Source: Tubulanus polymorphus (lineage: Eukaryota > Nemertea > Palaeonemertea > Tubulaniformes > Tubulanidae). From it: DNA of 64,000 nucleotides. Below the pieces are notes generated by a model. That model was not told the origin of the DNA. It searched no databases and saw only the letters and a program-made list of their open reading frames with translations. Of this stretch, positions 51,801-63,800 are shown piece after piece. The translations under genes and the position numbers were made by a program. The first letter of the stretch is position 1; the number at the start of each line of letters is the position of its first letter. The stretch is from positions 24,270,001-24,334,000 of the forward strand of contig NC_134025.1 in the NCBI RefSeq assembly GCF_964204645.1, written 5' to 3'.

Positions 51801-54800
51801 TCTTCTTTTGCTAATGGTTAGAATTCATGCATGCAGAAAGCGACTAACTTTTTTCACTCATGAAATTTTTAGTGGCGCGAATATGAAAATGGTACGGCTA
51901 AAAAGTAGCAAATTGAAACTAAACATAGGCACATCACTCACGCTATGGTATTCTTCTAGACTGCTGCAGTCTACAAAGGTATTCTGAAGAAGGAACCAAG
52001 ACCTACGTATTTTGCAATGCCAGACAGAAATAAGCAGACACAAATTCTAAAAATACTTTACACCAAACACTTTTTTAAAATCTGTTTACACATTTTTTTT
52101 GGTACTTATATTATTTGGAGTAGAATGGGTGAAACATTATTATGAAAATGAGAAAGCTGAACTTAAAAATAAGAAAAGATCTTTGCAAAATAATCTGTGG
52201 AGCAGTGGGGCTGCTATTTAGAAGGTAATTTCTGGCAGCCATTCAACATAAATGATGTAAAAATCTAAAAAACACCAAAACTGAAATATCAACTAAGCAC
52301 ACTTGCAAACAGTTCTAATCAAGGAGAATATTAGCAATTCAAAATGGTAATGACCAACTAAACTTAATGAAGATAGTCGTGGGAAGGCGAATTGTGCAAT
52401 ATTTCAACTTGTGAAAGTATTTTGCTTAAATGGTTTGAATTCCTTTTGAGTTAGAAAAGAATATAAATGATGGAAAGTTGGATGAATTGAGGTGTTCAAA
52501 ACTTTGACACAATACGTGTAGAAACATGTAGGGGCCAAGTAGTTGTCAGTAGACATGTGTAAGTACAGAAGTAAGTGAACTTTCATTTAAGCACTACAAT
52601 GGACAGTGGATACTACAATCATGGAAACAACTTAGGACAGACTCTTAAATTCAAAAATAAGCAAGTAGCTGGATGCTGTGAAAGGATTCTACATTGAAAG
52701 TGACTGGACAAGTTGTCTAATCATGCATTGATCAATGTACAGGCATTCTAAGTAGGTTATAGCTTCATAATTGAATGATTTGCTGTGAAAGCACACAGAT
52801 CTGTCATAGATTCTTTTAGTAAATATCTGGCCTACAACTAGCTGCTTGAAGTTTCTAAATTGTACAATAACGCTGTATTATATGACAATTACTTTTGTGT
52901 TACTAGTAAAACTAAATTTTCAAAATCTCTTAAATTTATGCTGCATCAGTCAAGCTTAGTTTTACTTAGTTAGCCAGGTTAATTTCAGTGTACCAGTGGT
53001 AATTCATATCATATTTGATTAACGAATTCATTAGCAATTACTATCATTCAGTTTTCGTTATCAGTTAGGTTAACTTTTATTTTGAGAATTGTCATCAGAA
53101 GTATGGTATTTCTTTGCATGTTGCATAGTTTTCTTCATAAATAAGAGATAATTTGCCGGAGGTCAAACCGTACCTGGATGAGGCGTTCTTTGGCCTGTTG
53201 AACTAATTCCTGTTCGCGGCCACCAAACAAATTCAAACCGATCGGCAACAAACGTTTCAGACACGCAACATTCAATGATGTATAGTTAGCAAGCTTTTTC
53301 TTTTCGCGTTTTCGTCCCTTTGTCGGAATGGCGTCATTTTTCTGACTCTCACCGCTGACCAGTCCTTTCGCATGAGTCGGCATGATGAGCGCCATGTTGT
53401 CGATTTCATGAAGAATGACGAAGTTCATTTCTTCCCGTTTGAAAATCTAAAAACAACAATTAAGGTACGGTAGAATTGAGGTAGTATACCCACAAAACAG
53501 GACCCAGTTCCACAGTCAGATTCTAACTCAAGAGTCGCATCAGGGGCGGATGTAGGAAAATTGGAAGGCAGGAAAGAAGAAAAGGCATTTCTACGATAAA
53601 GCAGCTATGTCAAAGCCCACACTTGGGTCCATATACCTAGGGTTAGATATTTTTGAAGATATAAATCCATCCTAAAGGATGAATTTCCGAGAGAATGAGT
53701 CTCAAATCTATAGGTTTTAATGATATCTGTTTTGACGAAAAGGGCAACTTCAATGGGAAGGCAGGATTCTGGATCCCAAACCACCCCCTAAATCAGTGAG
53801 AAACTAGCTTAAAAAATGCAACAGCTTGAAATATACCATTTTGATATTCTTTATATATATCTTGAATTCTAATATATAAACCAAATATTCCGTGTAACAT
53901 GCACTTATATGCACATGATTTGTTACTTACTGCTGATCTAGACCAGAAGTAGAAGATATCAGCGACACACGAGTACAACTGCTCGGCTTCAATCGATGGA
54001 TGTTTCAACCAGTGAGAACGATGCAGGTCAACGTATTTGATCAGTAATGGATGGAACGCATACATATCTCTCACCAAAACTTGGAAATTCTGAAATTGCA
54101 GAAAATATTCCAAGCAATTAGGTAAAATCGTAAATTGAACCATACCAACATGGTTAACTAAGCGACATTTACCAATTGAACTTCTTCCTCCAAATCACCG
54201 ACATCTTGGTTACCACGTTTTAACGAATTATATTCCTCTTCTTCACGTTCCACAAATTTAGCATTCTCGAGCAGTTTTTGGGCAGCTGGTAAGATGTGAT
54301 CAGGAAGCATGTCTGGTGTTGAGCTACCAATAATTGGCTGTGTACGACCTACAAGTGATTATTTCATACATAGAGTTATGTGTAAACAAACACTAATTTA
54401 TTGGCAGAACAATAATTCAAATCAACTTACTCGCAATTCTTGTCATCCATGGTGCATTTGGTGTTCCGATATTGTTCCTAACAAGTTTCAATACATTACC
54501 AAGAACTGCATTCATCAGGTTAGCAGTGACTGTGGTCACGTGGTTTCTGAAAATTAACAATTATCTTGTTGAAAAAGACAAGCACTAGATTCTCTTGTTC
54601 TTGATTTTAATATGCACTGGTTTTGATAACTAGTTTCCCTATGAATATCACTACTTACCCTTCTTCACCCAGTACTACATTATCGGGACCTTGAGCCCAC
54701 CACAGTGGAAGATAACTACACAACATGGGCAGTGTCACTTCAATAACATGCGGAGCTTCGTTGTATTTTCCACCGGATTCAGCTAATTCTTCGATTTCAG

Positions 54801-57800
54801 CTACAATCCTAGACAACGTCGGGACATTCTCAGCCAATTCAGCAAATACCTCTACAAAATGAGATAAAAGAGTCATATTTCTAACATATATGATCCACAG
54901 ATATGACTTTTCAGTTGGATCATTAAGGCGCATTAATTCAGTTAAATATAATTTTTGTATACCTCTTGCTTCCAATGAGAAGTCCTCAATTTTTCCTTCG
55001 ATACCATACACGATGGAGTTTCTGTTAAATTGGTTTAGTTCTGGCTCGAGGAATGCTACTGGGAATGTACTGGCAAATGATGCGACGCATTCACCAAGGA
55101 TCGGTCGATGTCTACAAAAAAGTTTGTATGAATTTTCATGAGTTTTCTTAGATCATATTGGTACACGTGTATTCACTGCATAACGAACCATTAATCACAC
55201 ATTCACAGTACCGGTATAGGTAAAGTGTTTCTTTCACATTTGCCATTAGTTCCAAGAAGTAAGGAGAATTCAAGAACAAAATGGTAAATTTCATCCGTAG
55301 ATAAATTTAACAGATGAGACATACAAGAATTTTTGTCAGTAAGCTATTCTTTTCCATGCTGAATAATGAATCATTGTTAATAAATGAATTTCTATGAATA
55401 ATAAATTTTTATGATTATCATCATTCTCTGATAGACAGAGTGCAGCATCATTCATATCAAATAATTGGGCTATAAGGGTCTTGTGGAAGGGACAAATCTC
55501 AATATTCAACACCATGCCATGCTCATTCACCTGTCTAATTCGGCATGAATTGCATCCCTGAAAATCGACACGTTGAAGTCATGATTAAATAATGAAATCA
55601 TGAAAATTGACACATTGTAGTCACGAATAAACATTGAAATCATAAATAATCAATCATGAATAAGAATTGAAAAAGTCTTAAACAAAGCATTGAATTTTAG
55701 GGAAAATACATATGAATTGTGCGATTGATACAGTACCTGGTAACATAAACTGCTCCACTAGTTCCTAGTGTGTAAAGTGCATTGAGGATTCTGTAGCAGC
55801 ACAGCTGGATGTCTTCAACTATCATCAAATTCAGATAAAATATAAGTGATTTATGGATTGAGTAAAGAGATTGAAGTTATTTGTACTTTGTAATTTGTAA
55901 TTTTTTTCCTACCAAGAAAACTAAGCGGGTATATACAGATTTCGATTTATGAAATTTCCAGTTACCTAATAGGTCGATTCCATAGTCATTTCTACCCAGG
56001 TGATCAAACAGTGAACACAGGACAGGAAGAAGCACCATATGTACATAATTCATACTAGTAGCACCTCGTGCGATTGTGCCTTTCACATGACTGAATCGTC
56101 CCATCTTCAAATTATGAACAGTTTGAGTCAGGTCATCAGCGGCATTTGTAAAGAATGGAAGCAGGGACGCGCGAACAATCTCGGGACTGTTCTTTACTAC
56201 AGCTCTGTAAAACAGCAAATTACATCAGGTTCATTCATATTCAAATATTCATCCAGAAATACATCAATACGTCACAATACATCGTATTGTGCTAGTCCTA
56301 CCTGGCATCAATGGCTTGTACCAATACTTGAAGACAGCGAACAGCTATGTTCACATCATGGCCAAAAGCAGTGACTTTCTGTCTGAGGAGCGCTGCTAGC
56401 TTACAGAACAAACTGCTTGTCATTTCTTTCTCTTTGACAGACGCTTGTCCACTCGAAGATGCGGGAACGTTTGGCATTGTAATGAAGTAGGCACGATGGG
56501 CTAAGAAATACTTTTCAACCAGAGGTAGTACAACCTACAATGAAGATTTAGAGTAAATTAGGTATATCTTGGTATAGCAAACAAAATATACAAAATATGA
56601 AGAAAGTATAAGCAACGATTTTTTTTCATACTTTTCCAAAGAATTTCACGTCCTCTGTAGCAGTACAGTAACTATTGCGTCTACTGAATCTTGCGCTTGG
56701 TTTAGACATGTTTAGGTTGTACGAAGCCCGATCGAGATATTCTAGAAGTTTTTCGAGTAAGCTGTATGCAAATCTTTTCTCGGTTGAGGACACTCCGACA
56801 CCACTATCTGCCTCAGAGTCTTTGCTCTCACGGTAGGTCGCATCTCGCTTGCGTTCATCAATGATTGTAGTGCTAAAATGATGAATCAATTTTGTTCTTT
56901 GTCACATTGCAAATCATTTATAAAACAAGACAGATTGAAATCTAACTTCAATATTAACAGATTCACAAAATTTCCTGGTTTAAAGTTTCAATGCAGTACC
57001 TTTGCATTCTATATCCTTGCATTTGTAAGAATTTCAACAACTCCTGACATAAATCTCGATTCTTTTTCTTCTCCATGTCCGTCACAATATCATAGGGTAC
57101 AAGCAAAGGATGCACACCCCCACCTAGAATACAAATGAACATTGCTGTATAGGTGTCTTTATATTTTGAACATTTCAAAAATAATGAAGGAATACATGAT
57201 TTTTTAATCTAAAAGGACCCTTCAATCATGATTTGATTGTCCCGAAATACAGCTGGACATGCAATGTGAGCAAGCATCCAATCCCTTTACCATAGATGCA
57301 TGATATAGATGTAGTAATATTGGCTGAGACGGAACGAATTACAAATTCAACAAAGCAACATTAGCATCTATTTTTACGAGCATAAATTTTGTAATAGCAA
57401 TGAACATTCACAGAAAGCCATTAAACCCATGATAATGAAAGTAGCAATAATCGTTCAGCAATAAATTTTTTGGTGAAGGTTCTTCTTGAGAATATGATAT
57501 GAGATGACCAGCTCCATTATCTCAACTCCAATGAAGCCATAACTAGCAAAATATAAACACTTACTTTCAGGGGTAACTAGAATGGGATACACACAAAATG
57601 TATAGAAAAAACATTAAAATCACATTCACAAAATATAGACAATTACTTGTACAGACACACGTAATTAACCAAAGTATTACAATCACTTGATGAAGGAATA
57701 AGCTTGGATAGTTTTTGTTAACACTGTTATTATCAATTCAGCTTACCAATAGAATCAAGTTCAGCTCTTTTCTTTTTGGCCCAAACTTCATGAGCATTTT

Positions 57801-60800
57801 CAGCCAGTTTTTCAGACATTACCTACAGGAAAAAGAGTTAAATTTACATGTGGCAAAACAATGGGATTTCATTGGAACAGGGATATTTTAAATTGATACT
57901 GAAAGATATATCAAAAGAAAATTCATCAAAGCCTACCAGCATTTCTCTACTCAGAGTAGTATTTCGCAAATCAACTGGTTGTGGACTGTATCCATGAGGT
58001 GAGTCAACCTAGAATAAATGGAAACTTTATCAAGTATGTGTAAAAGCAGAAAAAGTACATCTTTCCATGAGGAATAAAAAAGAATTGTGTATAAACATGA
58101 ACAGGGGTGAGATTGGTGTATGGTGGAATTTTCACATCTTTTATCATATCGTAATTTTAACATTTTCACATTTTTTCACTGTTTAACAGCTCAGACTTTT
58201 CACATCTTTCATACTAAAATTTCAAAATATCAATATTCTTTACATTGAATATGGTGAGAAACAACAGGAAACTGTAGCCTTGGCTTTTACAATGGAAAAA
58301 CAGTGCCTAGTTGCTGCGATGACTAAAAGCAAAGGCATTGCAGTCTATAAGATTGACAGACTCAAGTTCAAAACAATAGGCCTAAATGAAGAAGAGCACA
58401 AAATATACATGCATATGTGCTGCTTAAGGTAAAAGAGAAAGAATATTCTGCAGAAAAAAGTACCGGTACCTCAGAATTTTCAGCAAACAAAATTTTGTAA
58501 AATGTCATACATTTTTGTAAATTTCCCATTTTTTTGTTATTTTTCCCAGAAATTTCAACTTTCAAAATTTTTCCCAATTTTTTCAGTATATTTTTCGCAT
58601 CAATCTTACCCCTGCGTAAGGACAGTTACGATGAAAAATTTTTGAAATGAAGTAGATCATGCAAGTAATGTTGTTCAAATAACTAAACACGTCATAGCCT
58701 GCAATCCTGCCCTAGATATTATGCACAAATGGAATTTTTCATCTGGCCACACATTAAAGCAATCATCTCAACGAAGCTTATTTTCTATATACCTGCAGGT
58801 TTGAATTTGATTTACTTCGTCCCTGAAATATAAAATCATCAAAGTTTCACCTGACATGCACATAATAATCAATCACCTCCTACCTTTATATCTGTGATAA
58901 GTGGAGGCGCATGCCAGGTACTTTACACATTTGATGATGTGCTGTCTGGTCTAGAGGTAAAGAATCTAAGACAGCTACATACGTGAAGTGCGATATCGAA
59001 ATAGAATAAAATAATAACGGGGTATGTTAAATAAATACTAGACCCCATACAACTACCAGTACATAAAAAGATTTCATAAAAAATTTTTCAAAAAGGTTGA
59101 ATAGTTACAATAAACGCTAGAGCCAAATAATATGTATATTAGCATTTTTTCAAAACTGTATAAGGCTAAAAAAGATACCTTGTTTCTAATGGCCGGTCAG
59201 TAAAAAATGAGGTCAAACCAATTGCTAAAAATTCAACAAAAAAAATTTGGCCATCTGGGTCCATTCCGTAAAAAATTATATACAGCTGGATGGGTGTATA
59301 AATTTATTCATTAATGCTGTTTCTTTTTATGTCAGACATTTCTACGATGTCAGTGCTGTATCTGATTTCGTACACTAGTGTGACCGCTGGTTCTAACAAC
59401 ACCTACTTGGTGGCACCACTAGCCAGTGCTTTTATATATGTATTCAATCGATAAATGAAGGAAACGTGGTAAAAAACTAGGGGTCCAGGTAAACCATTCC
59501 CACCCCTTGGTGAACAAATACAGAAACCAATGATCTTGAAACCCTCCGAGACATAGTGTGTCAGGAGCTACAAATTTGCATTTGACTTAGGTTAGAAATT
59601 ATGCATATGTACCAATTAATATGGAAACTATTTTTTCCAATTCCAAAGAGTCAGGTTGGTGGGTCAATTTTGGACTTCAGAGAAACAAGGTATCTTTTTA
59701 AGCCTAAAAGCAGCATTTCCTGCAATAGGCTACTAATAAGCCGCAATATGGGATCTGTATACCGTATTAAGAATAAGAAAAGAGTATAAACAGAATACCC
59801 ATAAAGATCATTTTAGCATCAAATACCACAATTAACCCTGTCACGCATGCCTAGTCAACTTATCAAATACATTCAGAGTGCACAAGATCATGTTTATTTT
59901 CAAAATCCTTCATCGAAATCAAAGGAAATAAAAATCTACTATGGAATAAGGTGTCTCACTAATATCGATTCCTAGAATTTTCCCATGTAATAAGTGAATA
60001 GAACATCTACATGAGATTCAAATTGACTATAAAGCTAACATAATAAAAAGAATTTAAGGGGGTACTACTAATTAACAATGTTAAGTGAGATGCCTTGAAA
60101 CTACCATGCTACTCTATAGACGATGTGCGCAATGTAATGATGTTTATACAAACATTAAATTTAGACTGGCTTTGGATAAGGTTCACGGTGGTCTGATGGA
60201 AATAAAAAGTGCAAGACTAGCCTTACATTTACCAGGGAAATGCGCGACGCTCGTCGTTTCAGCGCACGTGAGGAAGCTCGTGATTCGTCGAGCTCAAGTG
60301 TCCAGCCCCACGCTATCATTGCTTTAACTGTTTCTCTAATTGGCTCGACAGTTTTCTCTTGTTCCTGAAATTAATCATTCCAAAATATCAATTCGAATGC
60401 CAAGAATTGCATCTTATGTTACTGGAAAGTGACTCGTAAGTACATTGTAGTTCAAGTTGTTTTCCAAAATACTCACCCCTTTAATTATATGAACAAATGG
60501 TTTGAGATTTGGATGCTCCTTCAAATCATCATCATAGCGCTGTCCATACACCCAAGAGTCATCAATCTATCAAAAAAATATCAAGAAATCTTGAAATATT
60601 TTAATAAACAAGTGCATGTACTTATACATGTTTTTTTAAGTTACGTAGGTTCATAACAAAGTGATCGTAGAAGTCACAAGTTCGGTCTTATACCTTTTTG
60701 ACAGCCCATGAATCATGCCAGTGTTCAGCAAACTGGTTCACAACTGACTCCAATTGCGGATTTAAAACAACTCTAAATGAATGAGAATGAATACAGCCAT

Positions 60801-63800
60801 CAAATAAACTAACAGCAGGCTACTTCAATTTCAAATTTCAGATAAGTAGCGTTTTACACTGATAGACTACAAAGACGTACCGGCTAGTGTCAATTGGGTT
60901 TGGATTGTAGACACCTTCATTTTCTGCAGCGGACTGTTTCAGCCAGCTATCATCCTGGTTCGACAATGAGTAATCAGGAGATAGGGCACAACCAATGGCT
61001 GATAAGCAGGGCAGGGCTTTTGAGAAGAGTTCTGGATCATATGCCTGAAATTAAGATACAACTTTTACATTCACAGAAAATACGTAATACATAATATTCA
61101 CCAGAATATAAGGAGCATTTAAGTAATTATATGCGAAATTATGACTTTCTACTCACTCGTTGAGCAAGTGAATCGAATATAGCACTGAACAACATCATTG
61201 TCAGACGTTTCTCCTCTTCTGTAGCTTGACCCATGCTGCCACCACTGCCGTAGTAATTACTGCATCTTTCATAGTGATGAGTTAAAACCTTTGAAATATT
61301 AGAAATGAAACATTGAAATCAAATCGAACAGCTTAATGAAGTGAAAAAATCTTTGCTTGGAATTCTATTGTCATGATAAGCAATATTCCTTGAAAGTCAA
61401 GAAAGTTTGGCATGAAATTCTATTTTCACTCACTCGGAGAGGCACTATAGTGTTTTCATTCAAAGCAGGAACATCACAGGTCAGTTTTCGCAACAGCTTC
61501 GTCATCAAAGGTGGGCGTAAATGACTGAAAAGAAGAACACACTCTTTAAGGGTGTCTACATAGAATCACAGCTACTCAGGATCATGTCAGTCCGGATCAG
61601 AAGTTGAACATAACTTTTAAGTCCAGTACATTGATTTACCTTGTTAAAGCTACCAAGAAATCCGAGGATTCTTCACGTTGACCTTTGGTAAGTGATCGGC
61701 ACTTGGACAGTCTATAGGCAGTGTGTAGCAGAGTTTCTAGCAGATTAGACGCATGATCCGCGTCGTTGAAAAAGTGAGCATGCTTCGTTAACAGCGGTAA
61801 CACGTTGTTGCATAGGTACCGATTCAATGCCAGTGCCATGTCACTCTCAGAAGCTGCAGCCTATAATCAAGAAAATATACTACGATATAGTAATTGCGGA
61901 TTAAAAAGAAGGCATTTCCATTTGCTCGTTATATCAGAACTTTATCAAAGCTTATTTTGAAGCTGTAAATCTAAAACCATTCAAACTTTCACTCCTCTAA
62001 TACACATTAATGTTGTCATAACTCAAAGTGTTTTTCATCCCCAGAAACTTAAGTAAATCAAAGGTTAATTCACAGAAAAACAAAAACTGTCAGAAATTTT
62101 TGCTTTGAACCATTTTTCAAATGTTAATCACGAAAACAGAGGAAAACTGGTAAAAATTTGTTATAAAGCAATTCGAATGATGATGACATAAATGCAGTAA
62201 TGTTGCTTGAAAGTTTAGGGAGGGGCATAAAAGGTTTTGATTCTATTCATAATCGTATCAAAATCTCATCTTTTCATTAATGTGATATTACAAAGATACA
62301 ACAAAAAATTACTAACTAAAAACATTTGAATTAGCACTAATTCTATTGATAGCGGAAAAGAATTAATTAACAAAACAAAAGCCAACTCCATGAGGGAAAT
62401 GAAATGTTTTAACAAATCTCGTATATCGACTGTGCCCTATTTCATGAAATAGAATAGAAACCAAATAGGGTCACTCGATGGTTATACTTGTACCTGCTGT
62501 TCTATTCTCCTCTGCAAAAAAAATCAATCGAAATAATCCACCAACGTTTTGAAGTTACTACAGAAAATGAGGCCACAAATCGAGTTGCACCAAAGGATTT
62601 AGATTTCCTTGCAAAAATGTATCACACAATCTTTTCTAAACTATCTTCAATATCATTCAATTCATATGATAATCATTTTGAGCACACGTTAGTCAAGCTA
62701 AGCCCCAATCACAAATCTTTCACTGACTACAGAAGCTACGTATATACAAAATCATGACTTCAGTAATCAAAATAAGCAAATTTTTCGTCACAAAAATTGC
62801 TACACTTGTTTTATTTCTCATCGTGAAAATAGCTGGCAGATACTGCCTGTTTGGACTTACATCGTCAAGAGTCACTGCTGCTCTCAAATCCGGCAAGAAT
62901 CCTTCTTCGAGGAGACGGAAAAATGTTGCTTGATCGTCGATGCCATAAACTCGTTCCAAGAACATAACAATCGACGCTTTATGGATCGGGTTTAATCCAG
63001 GGGGTAACCCCGCTGTATCTTTCACTTCCATTTCTCCCTGTTCGTTGTAGGTTGTTTCCGGTTCGGCAACCGGGAGAATGAACTGCAACGCTAACACTCC
63101 CTCTAGATCTTCCATTGATACGAGTGAGCGTAGAATTGCTCGAGCACGGACTAAATCACTACGTCCCGTTTTTAGAGCTTCGGCCTCCGGAGCGCATCGG
63201 CCGAGCAGATCTACTAGCACCGAGTAGAAAGTCAATATAGCACCACCCATATCTACGTAGTCTTCATCATCATCTGGCGGAAGGCAGGAGAAATCATATT
63301 TCCTGCAAAGATTTTGGGATTCATGAAAATCAATATCACCATAGACAATCAGTTGGTCCAAAGAATGAAAGAACTGGATTAAATTTTACCTTTGGTTCAA
63401 ATATTGACCTCCTGAATCATCATCTATATTCACAGCGATCAAAAATCGAGGATCGGAGCTTCCTTTGGCGGCGGCAATTTGTTCAGACATGCGAATACCG
63501 TCTTTGACAGCTTTCAACAATCCACCACCTTCTCCTCTAAGTGCAGGGCCGAGGCATTCTGGTCGACGAATCAACAAACGCACGACTAAGTTGGCATTTT
63601 CTTCAACACTTTCACCTAAAACCAGTAGAAGAAACTTATTCAGGTCATATGAAATATTTGGTAATGTTCGTAATTTTACCAAGGGTCACCCAAACTTACC
63701 GTTCACCCAAACACAGAATCTGAAGAAATCAAGGAAGCGCTCTCCTTCAACTGGATCCCAGCCGATGTCTGGATAGCCGAGCGCCATCAGTTCGGCATTA

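Larger units (their letters stand above)
49677..53173 (-). other. RyR: Largest RyR intron in the window
   Basis: About 3.5 kb, AT-rich and CpG-poor. It holds the candidate 42-nt cassette exon (51942-51983) and an opposite-strand small ORF (51224-51394). No RNA gene or transposon end was recognised. Confidence 0.7.

Noticed and set aside
58881-58900. 8-nt exon-like AG...GT segment in a RyR intron
   Set aside because: Length is not a multiple of three and would break the frame.
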